IMG/VR virus record: IMGVR_UViG_3300034736_000504
Coordinates: 1 to 47,996 of that record
DNA from: a virus
Direction: 5' to 3' (one strand)
Length of the DNA: 47,996 nucleotides
The notes under the pieces are model-generated. The model was given only the letters and a program-made list of their open reading frames with translations, did not search any database and was not told the DNA's origin. Shown here piece after piece: positions 15,487-27,700 of the stretch (position 1 is the first letter of the stretch; each line of letters begins with the position of its first letter). Made by a program: the position numbers and the translations under genes.

Positions 15487-17005
15487 CCTTAAGAGTACAC
15501 TCGATTAATTTTTCGTCTACACTGTCATTTGATTCTAGTGCTATGCCAACCATTGCCGTTGTTGCTAGTGTAGAGCATACTCCGTCTTGCCACGCATATA
15601 ACGCTTGTCCTTTTTTAACAGATCCTGTTACTCTTACAGGCAAACGTCCTTTAAGGCCAATGTATTGTCCTTCTGCTCCACTATTCATCATAAGTGCTGG
15701 ATCTGTTGAAACAACACCTATACAATAATGACTTGCACTAGCTGGAATAACTTCTGCATCACTTTCGTCACTGCCTACTGCTACTGCTGTACCAGCTGGC
15801 AATTCTTCTGCTGTAGTATATTTTTCTGCTAAGTCAGCATACCAAGCTTCAGTTGCAATACCTTGGAAACGTCTTGCATATATGTCACCTAGTGCATCTC
15901 TAATAGGAAGAGTGTTTGCTGCTGTAGCTTCACTTGGATATATTGCATCAGTTGTAGTTAATGTGCCGGTGCCTGGATCTGCGTTATAAACTGCATTAGG
16001 ACGTAGCAGTGCTGTTGATAAGTCTGCTACACCCTTAACAGCATCAGCATAAACTGTAGGCCATCTTTCAGCAGTAAGTGCTCCGCCAATAGTAGCAGCA
16101 GCATATGCTCCTGGAATAATTGCATCATATCGTATTGTAATTGGATTTAATATATTGCCTTGTAAGTCTTTCGCCTTAAGATCAATAAATTGTCCATTAT
16201 CATTACTAAACACTGCTCGATTATCGTTAACAACTTTAATACTAATGTCGCCGCTATCGCCAATCTGTAATCCAGCTTCTGGAAAACTTGCTAGGCCAGT
16301 AAAGCTTGCATTATTGGATTGTACATAACTTGTTGCTACAACTCCGCCTAGTTTTTCTGCATTAGATGCAGTGCCTTGTAAGCGATATGCACCTGAAGTA
16401 ATGCCTCCGGAACTATTAATTGTATTTTTAAGGGTTAAACCAGGACGTATTCTATCAAATCCCGGAATAGCACTATCAACATCAGCAGTGTCAATAGTAA
16501 AGTCTTGGGCACTAAATGTCATTACTACTTCGTCATCAACAACTGAAGTAATAATATTTCTACTTGTACCTGTTGTGTCACGTACTGAACGACTTATAAT
16601 TTGAGTTTGGCCTGATCCTGCACTCTGGGGTCCAATAAGTACAAAGTCGCCGCCGTTGTAGGTATAAAGTTGTTCATTACCTGTATCCCACCAAAAGTCG
16701 CCTTGTTTTAATCCTGTTGGAATACTAGCACTACTTTCTGCGCCGCCAGTTGTTCTCCATTTTAAGCCATCGTAAAACTTTAGTTTACTATTGCTACTAT
16801 CAAACCATAGCTGCCCTTGTATTTTTCTAGGAGGTTCAACCTGCCCGGAAAAGTTTTCTAGCAAGAAAATCAAATTTTCATTTTGAATTTCGCCATAACC
16901 TGCGTAATTTTTACCAACTAGTTTTAAGTCAGTTGTTTGATCGATAGTACCATCTTCAATCTTCCAAGATTTACTATTACTATATGTATCTATTGTGTAT
17001 GCCAT
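15482..17005 (-). CDS. Tail fibre-like protein with shared adaptor domain
   Basis: This 507-residue protein begins with the adaptor common to three consecutive genes: an IEDGTI segment, GKNYAGYGE, ENxxxLLENF, GQLWFD and a second QGDFWWD. These WxD-type repeats are typical of N-terminal parts of marine phage fibre proteins. The C-terminal domain (from about residue 385) has ADLAEKY, GVVSTDPA, GLKGRLPVRVTG-x-VKKGQ and an IALE segment. I know this pattern from C-terminal domains of phage fibre and structural proteins, but I do not know a proven function. A late promoter (17029-17036) and AGGGG precede the ATG. The middle is low-similarity beta-rich sequence. Confidence 0.75.
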   Translation of the reverse strand: MAYTIDTYSNSKSWKIEDGTIDQTTDLKLVGKNYAGYGEIQNENLIFLLENFSGQVEPPRKIQGQLWFDSSNSKLKFYDGLKWRTTGGAESSASIPTGLKQGDFWWDTGNEQLYTYNGGDFVLIGPQSAGSGQTQIISRSVRDTTGTSRNIITSVVDDEVVMTFSAQDFTIDTADVDSAIPGFDRIRPGLTLKNTINSSGGITSGAYRLQGTASNAEKLGGVVATSYVQSNNASFTGLASFPEAGLQIGDSGDISIKVVNDNRAVFSNDNGQFIDLKAKDLQGNILNPITIRYDAIIPGAYAAATIGGALTAERWPTVYADAVKGVADLSTALLRPNAVYNADPGTGTLTTTDAIYPSEATAANTLPIRDALGDIYARRFQGIATEAWYADLAEKYTTAEELPAGTAVAVGSDESDAEVIPASASHYCIGVVSTDPALMMNSGAEGQYIGLKGRLPVRVTGSVKKGQALYAWQDGVCSTLATTAMVGIALESNDSVDEKLIECTLKV

Positions 17006-17028
17006 TATATACCCCTATTGCGACTTAG

Positions 17029-17036
17029 TATTTATC
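17029..17036 (-). promoter_or_regulatory. T4-type late promoter (GATAAATA)
   Basis: GATAAATA on the minus strand, 24 bases before the ATG at 17005 and directly after the TAA stop of the upstream fibre gene. It matches the late consensus at seven of eight positions. Confidence 0.7.
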
Positions 17037-18989
17037 TTAAATTGCATTTGTTGATTGCCAAGCCCAAACGCTGCCGGTTACCGTAAATGTCATTAATACC
17101 CTATCTGGTGAAAGATCGGCTGCTGCATTCACTGGTAAAAATTCAATATCTTGTATTACAGATTCTAGTTCCGGTGTAGTACTATCATCTGGGTCTACGT
17201 AGACACTAATATAAGACTTTTTCACGGCACTAATTTGAGCGCCGCCTGGATTATCAGGATCGTTAACTAATTGATCGACATCAATTCCTGATACTGTTGT
17301 ACCTGTATAACTTGTGCAAATAACCTTAGCAGATGTTCCTGCGGGTTTTAATGCTGCACTGTATAATTGTTCTAATATAGCTTGAACACTAGCCGTTGGG
17401 CCTGAGTTTGGTGTACCGCCTGTTATAATTAATGCTACTGGATTAGTTAAACCTGTAATATCTAATGAAGTAATTACTGGTTCTTTTTTGATTTCAGTAT
17501 CTACATAACCCTTTGTAGTAACTGTACTATCTGGATCAGCTTCAACTGGACTAGCAACACCAGCAATTTTTTGATTGTTAACTGTAATAGTGCCTGATGA
17601 AGTAAGATTCATCGGATTAGCTGTAGTTATTGTTGCTCCAGTTATATTTGTTTGTTGAACATCTAATGTTTGAAGTGTTCCAAGTCTTACTAAACCTTCT
17701 GCATATAGTACAGTGTTATGTAGTCTATCATTTGAAAGTGTAGTATTACCGTTGATTTTAATTGCTTTACTTCCAGGTATATCAATATGTTCACTTGAGG
17801 TCCATGAATCTGTTCCAATTGTCCAATTAAAACTTTTATCACCGTCTGTTGACCTTAGTGTAATGCCGCCTTTGTCAGCAACTGCATCTGCACCAGCTGC
17901 TTCTCCATCAACAGTTGATAATTCGATATTTTTATCTGCTACTTGTAATGTGGTCGATTCAACAAATGTTGCCGAACCTTTTACTGTTAAATCACCTACT
18001 ATTTCTGTATTACCGGTAACTCGCATATCAGTATTAACATCAAATCCAACTGTTGGCGCATTTGTATAGATGCCGACTCGTTTTATCGGAGTGTTTACAA
18101 ATAATACATCATCAAATGAGCTGCCGCGTTTTGTTCTTAAAGAAAAGTTTTTGTCTGACTGCTGTACTTCTAAAACAGTTATATAACCATTATTAACCTT
18201 TAACGCTGCATAAACTGTGTCGCTTACGCCAACTGTTAGACCATTCGCGTTTTTAACTGCTAAACTTCCTAGTGTGCTAGTGTTTCTATCAGTCTTCATA
18301 AAGTTAGCTTCTGTAAACGCTTCGCCTGCATCACTAATTAATGACTGTGTACTTTGTGCAGTACCTTGATAGATAAACCCTGTATCAATTGGGTTAAAAC
18401 CTTTACGTATAAGTTGTCTCTTTGGTTCTCTAACATCCGTAGCATCTACTGGATAGCCGGTAATATTAACTCTTGGTCTAAATTGTGTTCTTGAAAAGAT
18501 TCCAGTAAGCAATCCTGCAATATACATATATAATACAGTTTGATCTTGTCCAGTATCATCAAGTATAGTAGCAGCTTCGACAATTGTTTTGCCTTGCCCT
18601 GCGCTATATTGTGGTCCGACTAGTACAATATCTGAACCGTCATAAAAATACAACTTATTGTTAAAACTATCTATCCACAAATCGCCGGAAACTAAATTTG
18701 GTTGTGTTTGACTAACTAATGCGCCGGATGCACTTTTAAAAGTATCACCTGTATAAATTTTAAGACGCTCTTCTGAGGTATCGTACCATAACTGTCCAAC
18801 TAGTGGCGAACTAGGTGAACTAGATTTTGCAAAGTTTTCTACTATTTTAACAAAGTTTTCATTAACCTTTTCGCCAAATCCTTTATAGTTTCGACCAATA
18901 AGAGTTATATCTGTAGATGTTTCGTCAATTTGGCCATCTACTAAATCAATAAGTAGATCTCCGTTGGTTTTATTAATTTTATAACTCAT
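17037..18989 (-). CDS. Tail fibre-like protein with shared adaptor domain
   Basis: This 650-residue protein has the same N-terminal adaptor as its two neighbours: DGQIDE, GRNYKGFGE, NENFVKIVENFA, GQLWYD and SGDLWID, then VGPQYS. The centre has VGIYTNAPTVGFDVN, a pattern that phage fibres use before their shaft, and VKGSATFVESTTLQVADKNIEL, also common in fibre shafts. The C-terminus is unlike those of the neighbours and ends in a short beta-rich segment (VWAWQS). The ATG shares one base with the TAA of the upstream gene, with GGAAGAGAA before it, so it depends on the upstream transcript. It probably contacts the host or joins the fibre; the receptor is unknown. Confidence 0.75.
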   Translation of the reverse strand: MSYKINKTNGDLLIDLVDGQIDETSTDITLIGRNYKGFGEKVNENFVKIVENFAKSSSPSSPLVGQLWYDTSEERLKIYTGDTFKSASGALVSQTQPNLVSGDLWIDSFNNKLYFYDGSDIVLVGPQYSAGQGKTIVEAATILDDTGQDQTVLYMYIAGLLTGIFSRTQFRPRVNITGYPVDATDVREPKRQLIRKGFNPIDTGFIYQGTAQSTQSLISDAGEAFTEANFMKTDRNTSTLGSLAVKNANGLTVGVSDTVYAALKVNNGYITVLEVQQSDKNFSLRTKRGSSFDDVLFVNTPIKRVGIYTNAPTVGFDVNTDMRVTGNTEIVGDLTVKGSATFVESTTLQVADKNIELSTVDGEAAGADAVADKGGITLRSTDGDKSFNWTIGTDSWTSSEHIDIPGSKAIKINGNTTLSNDRLHNTVLYAEGLVRLGTLQTLDVQQTNITGATITTANPMNLTSSGTITVNNQKIAGVASPVEADPDSTVTTKGYVDTEIKKEPVITSLDITGLTNPVALIITGGTPNSGPTASVQAILEQLYSAALKPAGTSAKVICTSYTGTTVSGIDVDQLVNDPDNPGGAQISAVKKSYISVYVDPDDSTTPELESVIQDIEFLPVNAAADLSPDRVLMTFTVTGSVWAWQSTNAI

Positions 18990-21073
18990 TATTCTCTTCC
19001 ACTATATATGATATAATTTATTGTAACTGTTGGCGGCATAATATTAATAGCTTGCCCTAAAGGCTGACTACTTTCTATTCCGCCACTGTTTAGTAATCTT
19101 TGTGCAGAATTAGCTTCGTTTGGACCCGAAACTTGTTCAACATTACTATCAGCAGTAGGATCTTGTCTATCTTGATAAACATAGTACTGGTTTTGATCGC
19201 TATCCTGTAAGTCATGTACGTGGTCCGGTAGTTGATTAACTGAAAGTGTTATTTCTTCACTACCGTCGGACACTCCCATAACATCTGCCGAAGCAGCTAG
19301 TACAACATTAGCTGGTGTGCCTCCCATGTTGTCAGCACCCATTGGCATTCTGCCTCTGAAGTCAGGCAACGCAAATTGTCCTGGTGTCGATGACGAAGAA
19401 GCTTTAAAATTATAAGAAATTGCGCCGAATAGTTCCGACCAATCATTTATAATAAGTTCTCGTCCATCACATAATAGCCAACCTGCTGGCACATTAACGC
19501 CACCAAATGGCAATATAACGCCGGCTGGCATACGAGGTATAGTTTTTAAGAAATCATTTTTAGTTGTATATTTTAAGCCCTGCGCTTGACTATTTCGATC
19601 ATCTACTAATATAAGGTCACTTCCATTAACGTCTGATATTGGGGGCTTTGCGTTAATAAAGTTGTTTGAAATTTCTGTTCGGAATTTTTTTATTAAAGGT
19701 TGCTCGCCTGCTGCAATACCGTCTCCGTTATTAAAGCTTGGATCTTGAAACGATCCGTCAAAGCTAACTGGAACTATAGTTGTAACATCACCTTCCATTA
19801 TAAATGTAGTTCTATCAGTTAATTTGTTTGACTGTGTCGACGATCCTACTAGTTTACCTGTTAATGTACCAAATACATTGCCTGCTGTAATTGTAGTAGC
19901 GTATATTGCTCTATATCTATTTAAATTTGCGCCAATATCTCGTATATTATTGTCATCAGGTACAACAGATTGTGTAGTTAGTAGATTATTTAATGTAGTA
20001 GCTCCGCCAACATTTAAATTTTGCTTAACTGCTGCACCACCGCGTACTATTAATGCACCGTTATTAATAGTTGTACTTTGTGTAGTACCGTTAACTAGTA
20101 AATTTGCACTAGTTTGAATACTTCCGACAACATCGAGTGCTTCTTCAGGAGCTTCTGTATTAACGCCTACTCGTAAATTAGAATCAACACGTATAACAGT
20201 TTTAGTTTGATTGCTATTTCTAACACGAAGGTCAATATTTGAACCACCTACATTATGTTGAATAATTCCTGCTGTGCCTTCAACTCCAACAGTTAATTCA
20301 GCATTAACTCCATAGTTAATGCCTTGGTTATTTTGTACATTTAACGGAAAAGTAGTAGTACTAGTAGTGTTTCCTCTAAGAAAGTCACCAGCAGCAACCA
20401 CTGTATTATTAACAATTAAGCTTTCTGCTTTTTCAGCAGTACCAAAGAATTTGTAGTTACTTAATCCATCTGAATCAGTGTCTCGAGATATAACATTAAA
20501 TCCTGGATTAATTTGTGGGAAGCCTGCAATAGTTGTTTTAGGTACAAAGGATGCATCTGATCCTGATATAATACCCACTGTTGCTCCGGAAACCTCTATT
20601 CGTAGGATAGTATAAGCAAGATTGTCTTGAGCAGTAATTGACTCTGCTTTAACACCTGAAGCTAACCCTTCCGAAAAGCTAGGACCTACTAAAATCCAGC
20701 CGCCACCTGTAAACAAATACAACTGCTGGTTATCTGTATCAACCCATAAGTCGCCTGTTTGGGCATAGGCCGGAGTATCAATAGATTTAGTAATGCCACT
20801 TGACGGAAGCCAATTAGTTCCATTATAAACTTTTAATACATCTTGTCCTGCATTTTTATCCCACCATAATTGTCCTTCTGACGGATTAGTAGGCTCTGAA
20901 GTATTTGCAAAATTTTCTAGTAAGTGAAGAAAGTTTTCTGCAACTACTGCACCGTATGCTGTAGTATTGCGTCCTGGAAAGCCTAACGAAGTTTCTCGGT
21001 TAATTGTACCGTCTTCAACTGTAATAGTGCCTTTTGCGTTTGCAACATCTGTGTAATTAATTGTATATGGCAT
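18989..21073 (-). CDS. Tail fibre protein with phage tail collar domain
   Basis: This 694-residue protein has the shared adaptor (EDGTINRETSLGFPGRN, ENFLHLLENFA, GQLWWD, TGDLWVD, VGPSFS), a fibre shaft with VGVNTEAPEEALDV, and a collar domain at about residues 514-580. The collar is recognised by PAGWLLCDG followed by LFGAISYNF and LPDFRGRMPMG. This domain is known from T4 gp12, where it trimerises the short tail fibre that binds lipopolysaccharide. NQLPDHVH near residue 620 continues the same type of fold. GAGGGAT precedes the ATG. The most likely role is a receptor-binding short or side fibre. Confidence 0.85.
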   Translation of the reverse strand: MPYTINYTDVANAKGTITVEDGTINRETSLGFPGRNTTAYGAVVAENFLHLLENFANTSEPTNPSEGQLWWDKNAGQDVLKVYNGTNWLPSSGITKSIDTPAYAQTGDLWVDTDNQQLYLFTGGGWILVGPSFSEGLASGVKAESITAQDNLAYTILRIEVSGATVGIISGSDASFVPKTTIAGFPQINPGFNVISRDTDSDGLSNYKFFGTAEKAESLIVNNTVVAAGDFLRGNTTSTTTFPLNVQNNQGINYGVNAELTVGVEGTAGIIQHNVGGSNIDLRVRNSNQTKTVIRVDSNLRVGVNTEAPEEALDVVGSIQTSANLLVNGTTQSTTINNGALIVRGGAAVKQNLNVGGATTLNNLLTTQSVVPDDNNIRDIGANLNRYRAIYATTITAGNVFGTLTGKLVGSSTQSNKLTDRTTFIMEGDVTTIVPVSFDGSFQDPSFNNGDGIAAGEQPLIKKFRTEISNNFINAKPPISDVNGSDLILVDDRNSQAQGLKYTTKNDFLKTIPRMPAGVILPFGGVNVPAGWLLCDGRELIINDWSELFGAISYNFKASSSSTPGQFALPDFRGRMPMGADNMGGTPANVVLAASADVMGVSDGSEEITLSVNQLPDHVHDLQDSDQNQYYVYQDRQDPTADSNVEQVSGPNEANSAQRLLNSGGIESSQPLGQAINIMPPTVTINYIIYSGRE

Positions 21074-21076
21074 GTA

Positions 21077-21691
21077 TTATCCCTCGTTAAATCCAGTTAA
21101 ACTTTGTACTCTAACTGTATAATCAATTTGTATAAGTCTATTAAGACTCTTTTGCACTGGATGAAAAATAACATGAGTTAATAGTCGGCCTGCGCCGCTA
21201 GGACTATATGCTTTTAATCCTAATTCGTCAAATACATATAAGTTGCCTGAGTTAGATGCTGTATCAAATGCATCTTGGCCATTTGGCTCACCGTAATCGA
21301 GCAAACAAGTTACTAAAATATCAGTGTAGTTTGTTCCGCTTATATGGCGTATTTCTGTTTTGTTTCTCGACGGATCGATGTTGTTTACACTCCGGTCGTC
21401 GACTACTTTAGTAAACGTTTGATTGTATAAACTAGCATTAACTCCTGTTGAGTTTGGAGTTAAGTATGTAATAACACCAGTAGGATCAACTGACGTTCCG
21501 CCGTTGCCGAAACTCATTTCGTTAATCCAACCTTGTCCTGCATTACTTAAACTTTCAGCTAGTGAAATACTCATATTTTCGTAGTGAATTGCGTTACGCT
21601 TGTCAACAATAATTTCACCAGATTCTGGATCGTGGATCTTTATGTGTCCTTGTAACAGTATTCCCTGTGTGTCTTTAAAATTATCAGCCAT
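21077..21691 (-). CDS. Virion structural protein in the gp8 position
   Basis: This 204-residue protein has GHIKIHDPESGEI-x-DKRNAIHYENM at the N-terminus, a FGNGGTSVDPTG segment and a C-terminal FHPVQKSLNRLIQIDYTV. I remember similar proteins labelled as structural in marine T4-like phages, without a proven role. Its position directly after the gp6 and giant genes corresponds to gp8 of T4, but it is shorter than T4 gp8 and I see no clear sequence similarity. A late promoter (21713-21720) and AGGAA precede the ATG. It may be a baseplate component linking fibres to the wedge. Confidence 0.65.
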   Translation of the reverse strand: MADNFKDTQGILLQGHIKIHDPESGEIIVDKRNAIHYENMSISLAESLSNAGQGWINEMSFGNGGTSVDPTGVITYLTPNSTGVNASLYNQTFTKVVDDRSVNNIDPSRNKTEIRHISGTNYTDILVTCLLDYGEPNGQDAFDTASNSGNLYVFDELGLKAYSPSGAGRLLTHVIFHPVQKSLNRLIQIDYTVRVQSLTGFNEG

Positions 21692-21712
21692 ATTTATTTT
21701 TTCCTGTCAATG

Positions 21713-21720
21713 TATTTATC
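21713..21720 (-). promoter_or_regulatory. T4-type late promoter (GATAAATA)
   Basis: GATAAATA on the minus strand, 22 bases before the ATG at 21691. The TAA inside it (21718-21716) is the stop codon of the giant gene, as in the promoter at 15479-15486. Confidence 0.7.
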
Positions 21721-24700
21721 GCGGTAGATTAATTGTCTTGCCACGTAAGAAATTCGCTACGTCAGTATTTGAATTTCCTAATGGTTTAAATGTTAACGGA
21801 GACGTTGTTTCAATCTCTCTCCAATCAATACCTAATTTTCTAACAATTACTAGCGTGGTTTCTGGTTGTGGGGGCGACGATAATCTTACATATGCGCCTT
21901 CGTTAATGTTAACAGCAAATTCTGCCTGTTTATCTGTATCACCATCTGGGCTAAACTGACCAAGTGAAACATCGTATACTTTAGATGAAGCATTGTTTAG
22001 ACGTTTGCCGTTTGCAAATACTTCAATATTTAGTGCTTGCCTGTATGCGTCAGGTATGCCGCCTTCGTTAAACGGTGCTTGATACCAATCTCCTGTTTCT
22101 GCAGGATTTGTAACTACATCAGTAAATGCTTCTGGTTCAAATGGCAGTAATATTTGAACATATGGTAATAATTTAGTTACCACTAAGCTTGTTTCTACAC
22201 GTATTGTAGGAACTTCTTCTCGTGGATTATAAATTACAACATCATACGCACCAACTGGCATTGATTCAGTATGGAACTGGATTTCTGTTGCTGTACTAGA
22301 TACCTTTTCAAGTGTTCTAGCTGCACCGGTCTCGTCTTGCATAATAACCTGTACACCTGATCTAAATCCAGTACCTGTAATCGTTGCAATTTGCTCATAT
22401 ACATTTGCAACACGCACCGGAAACACAGTATTATTATTAAAATCGTAAGTAATACTAGTTACTGTAATATCTGCATCATTAGTTGGGTATAATACTGTCA
22501 TATCAGTATATTTTCCAGCAACTGCTGTTACTCTTTCTTCTGTGTCTTTATATGGAAGAACACTATCAATACTTTGATTGTAAAATTGCGTCCCTGCAGG
22601 ATATACATCTTTAACTCCAGTACCACTAGTGCCTCGACGTAACTGCTTTAATGTATTGCCATCTCTGCGCAAGTATTCAATACGCTCGCCATTAATGAAT
22701 ATCACACCAGGAGTTTTACTAGTAACATCTGGAGTTGGTAATCTATCATAACCTTCTGTTACTATAATACTTCTATCGTACCAATTTAATGGGCTAGCCA
22801 AATAATGCTCGTCCTGTGAACTCAAACGTAAATATGTTGTTTTATTGAGCATGTCTTTAAACTGCCTCCAGCCAAATCTGTTTGATATTGGGGGATTAGC
22901 AAAATGTAATACATCAATAACATCATAGTCATTAAGTGGAGTAATAAAGTTTACTGTTTTCTTATTTTCTAAAAGTATATAGTCAGCAGTTGGAGTTAAG
23001 AACTTACCGTTTACACTAAGCCATACATAATCAACACTTACTGCTTCTTTTCTTAACTGAAGTATACCATTTTTAAGAGCTCTATAATCATGGTATCCTG
23101 CTGAATCAACTGTCATCTGTGTGCGTTCAACAACATCATATTTTTCACGTTGAATACCTAATCCGTCATGATTACTATACTGGTATACCTTAATCTTATC
23201 ACTTGGTGAAAATACTTCATCAAAGTAAATTCTTGCAGGTAGTGGTACAATTTCAACATTAATAATGGTGTTATTGTCATAATCTGATCCGCCGGTTAAG
23301 ACTGTTACAGAAACAATTCTACCTATATCGTCTACTACTAACTCAAACGTTGCTCCTACGCCAACTTCTGACGAAGCTGCTATGCCAGAATCAGCATTAT
23401 AACCTCTGCCGCCGCTTAATACGTTAATGGAAGTAATAATACCATCTGTAACATTTGCTGTAAGATTTGCAGGAACTCTTGCGCCACTAGTATCTACAAA
23501 GTCGTTTGCACTATCGTAATATCCAAATCTATATTCACCTGAAGTTATTACAAATACTTTAAGTTCATCGCCTGCTGCTGCAACCCCACTATTTAAAATT
23601 ATAGTACTACCTGCTTGTGCATCTGGTGTAATATTTGGATTAAAGCTGCCGGCACCTTCGTAAGTCCATTCTTGCAGGAATTCAAGTTCTCTATCGTTTA
23701 AGAATACTTTAAGTTCTCTACCTTCGCGACTGCCTACAGGAATCTGCCATACCTTCATTTTATATTCTAATACATTAGTTACTACTGTAAACACTTCACT
23801 ATAGCCTGCATTTAATACTCTATCATTATTTACAGTAACAATAGTATAATATGATGTAGGCTGCTGCGTAAATGGTGCTTTAGATAATTCATATGATGTT
23901 GTACTACCGTCTGGTATTAATTCATCAATAGTTACTTGACTAAACGTATCAATTTCGTTATCAAAAATACCAAACTGTATTAATCTGCTAGCACTTGGCG
24001 TTTCTGCAAATTTTATACTAACAAAATTATCATCGTTAACTAATTCAAAGGGTAAATCTTTGCCGTTTACAGTAACGTATGCACGATGTCCTGCTTCGTA
24101 CGGAACTGGAGTAATATAAAGTTGTGTGCTGCCATCAGTAGTTAACTCACCGTAATCAAGTAAGTTAGTTCCGCCTAATCCAAATGCAACTACTGAAATA
24201 TTATCACCAGCAGCTGGAGTATTATATAAAGTAACTTCATTAGTAGTATAATTTATTACATAAGCAGCAGTATCTACTATAGTATAATTTACTTTTACAA
24301 TCACGTTATTATCCGAATAAGGAGTTGTTAATAAATTAAATGTATTTGTTGTGCCGTCACCTAAGTAGTTGTTAACTTGTAAGTCAGTCCAACTACCACT
24401 AGAAGGTCTCTCAAATACTGTTATATCCAAAGTGTCCATTAATTGTCCTGGAACAACTTCTTCTGGACCGCTTGACGTAGTAGCTGTGACAAATCCGTCG
24501 CCGTCGATAACAATTTCTTCTGCTGCAATACCTGTTGCAGTAGTGTATGCTAAGTCACCGCCTGTAACTGCTGTATCATAGTTATCTTCTGCTATTTGTA
24601 AACTACCATCCGATGACGCCTTACGTATTGTTAGTGACTCTAAAGGTGGATTATCTTCGCCGCTTGCCGATAATTGATCAATGACAGCACGATATCCATT

Positions 24701-27700
24701 TTCGTTTTCAATTGTGAAAGTATCTGTTGTTCCGTCACCTGTTATTGGTGCCATAATAGCATAAGCATTATCAATCACTGTTGACGTGCCATCATAACTT
24801 TCATCATCTATTCTAACATTGTTAAGATAAACGTTGTACTTTACTCCATTTTCTAATGGCTTAGCTAAATTAAATACCAACGTTGAGCCGTCAGTAGTAA
24901 ATGTTTCATCTTCATATGTTTCATCAAAGACATCCCATACACCTTCATACCAATTGTCGCTGTCCCATCCTGCGTTTCCGCCAAAGTTAAAACTCTTAAC
25001 TTCAACGCCGCCATAATCAACACCTTCCATTAATTGCGATATGTCATTACCAATTTGTCCGCTTGTTGGATTATAAAATAAGTTAATTCTATCCTGTGCA
25101 TCTAACCATTTGATTGACTTTTTATAATTAACTGTAATAACTGATTCGTTTGCCGGTGGGTCAATAAACTCAATTCGGCCATAAAACTTATCATACCCAT
25201 CTTTTACGTTATTATAATTATCGTATGTATAGTTACTATTAAGAATTAGCTCGCCATCAACTAATACTTCAATAGTGTTTGTGCGCATATCCATAGGCCA
25301 AGCTAAGTCAAACACAAGTTGTGAGCCAGTTGCTGCAAATGTCGACGTTTCGTTTAATTCAGTAATAAAAAACGCTCCACTAATTCTATCAAACTTAACA
25401 ACAGTGTGCATACTTCTTACAGGACTATTTCCAATTACTGCTGCAAGAGTTGCAGGAGTACCATATTCTCTAAGAGTACCGTTAACTGTTATAGTTGGAA
25501 TTGAAAAGTACCCTGATCCAGGTGTAATAACTACAGCATGTGATATTGTTCCGTTTGGACCTAAGGATACTACTACTTTAGCATTTCCTTCAATCTCAAT
25601 TTCCGGCGTAGATACATAACCACTACCCGGGTTACTTATTACTACTTCAGTAATTTCATAAGAAAGATTATTAATCCAATTTTGATCAATTGCGTCTGTT
25701 AGTCCTGTGCCAAATAGCACTCCGTTAACTACTTTAACATCGTTTGTAGTTATCATTCTATTGTCAGTATTGTATCTTGGAGGTGAATCAAAGTCAGTAA
25801 CTATATTTGAAACTGGTTCAATTTGTCCGTAATTAGATACGTATTCTCTAATTGTGGATTTATAAGGTTTAACTTCTTCTATGTAATCTTCATAACTTGA
25901 CAAATTATCATTCTTAAATGTAGTACGTTGAGATAAGGCGCCTACATTATGTTGAGCTCTTATAAAGCTAGTTTTAAATGCCCAGTCAACATACCCTTGT
26001 TCTGTAAATACGTATCTTAAACAAACAAAGAATATATCATTAAATTTTGTTTGTAAATCACCAGTAAATATATCATCTTTAAGAGCAGTTAATATTCTTC
26101 TTATTTCTTCCACTGGCTGTAAGTCAAAGAACTGTGTATCAAATGTTTGATTATCAAAACCTACTGAACTGTTATCGAAACTGTAAAGTATGTCTTTAAA
26201 TTGAATTGTTCCGTTTTGCTTACCAACTGTTTTATAATTTACTGTATAATCAGTTGTTATTTGATTATCAATTTTTTCTAATAATAACCAACCTTCGCCG
26301 CCGATGTTTAAGATCTTTACAATGTCGCCAAAGCGATCGTCAAGTTCTTGTAAGGCATATGAAAAATCAACTACATAATTAACTTCAGTAAATTCATTAT
26401 AATTAGTAGCATACCAATCACAATAGTCCCAGTATGCATTAACGTTGTATGACTGAGTAGCAATCCTTAACCAAGCATTTGACACTCTTTCATATAATGC
26501 CCATTTTCCTGCAATACTTTCATCTGCATTAACTAAAACTGTATACTCTCTAACCTTAATCGAAGTATCACTTCCGTAATTAATACCTGCATTTAATATA
26601 TTAACAGCAGTTACTTGGCCTGTTGCATTTATTACTAATTCAAATACAGCATCTGATCCTTGTCCGTCTATTTTGTAAGTTGGGGCAGTTTTATAGCCTT
26701 TACCTGCATTAATAATATCAACACGTAAAATTTTGCCGTCTTCAATAATTGGTGATAATTTAGCTGTTTCTGTATTAGTAAACCCAACAAACTGTAAGTC
26801 AATTAATGCATCAACAGCAACATCATATTTCTGAGACACTAATGTCGGAGCTTCTTCAAATTTAGTTAATGCATTAAAGTTTCGTTCGTCAGTAATCAAA
26901 TTATCTTTGAATATTAAGTTAACTCTTTCAATCACTTGCTTTAATGCTTCTGATTTATTAACAAACCAACTTTGTCTAGGCTTATTAAGAATACCATATC
27001 TATCTTTTACTGAAAGGTTTGGATCAGGTACTGGTCTAGTTTGCACATCGTACCCAATTAAACTATCAAACATTTTTTGAACAATGTCTGTATAAGGAGT
27101 TGAAAGTCCTTCTGTTAAGATTTGATATCTGTTATGCGTGTTTGAATATTTGTCACTATGTGTCCAATATTGTACGTTTAGTATTGTATTAGTATCTTGG
27201 ATTAACGAATTGCAATTAAATAATGCAAATGACGAGCTATCAAAAATTGCAACAAACTTATAATTTTGACCTGCTGGATCTTCAATAAGTTTAGTAACAG
27301 TTTCAATACTAATACTCCTGCCTGGCATATCCGGAACTGATGTTTTATTTTTAACCCAAAAGTAATAATAATTTGTAAATTTCTGAGATATATTATCGTA
27401 TTCTTTACGCTGAGAAAATACCTCAGCGCCATACTTACTAGTTCCAGTAATTCCAGCTGATTTCCCGTCAGCAGTTTGTGATTTCTTGTCCCAAGCCGAC
27501 GGAGTGTGCTTAGATTCTACCCATTCGTACACATCTATAGACGCACCTGGATACAATTTATTAAAGTTATTTGTTTTATAAATTGTATTACCTTGATAAA
27601 CATTTAAGAATTTAGCATTTGATAAGTCCCACCAAACTTGGCCAATTTGTCGCTGTCCCCAGCTTGCTGATTCGTTTATATTTAATGACGCTATGCCAGT

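Noticed and set aside
19824-20117. Plus-strand frame inside the collar fibre gene
   Set aside because: Shadow of a well-supported gene on the other strand. The same holds for the other plus-strand frames between 968 and 45000.
27202-27432. Minus-strand frame inside the giant gene
   Set aside because: It lies fully within the giant gene in another frame and has biased composition without a start signal. The same applies to 37129-37317, 37755-37949 and 14787-14987.
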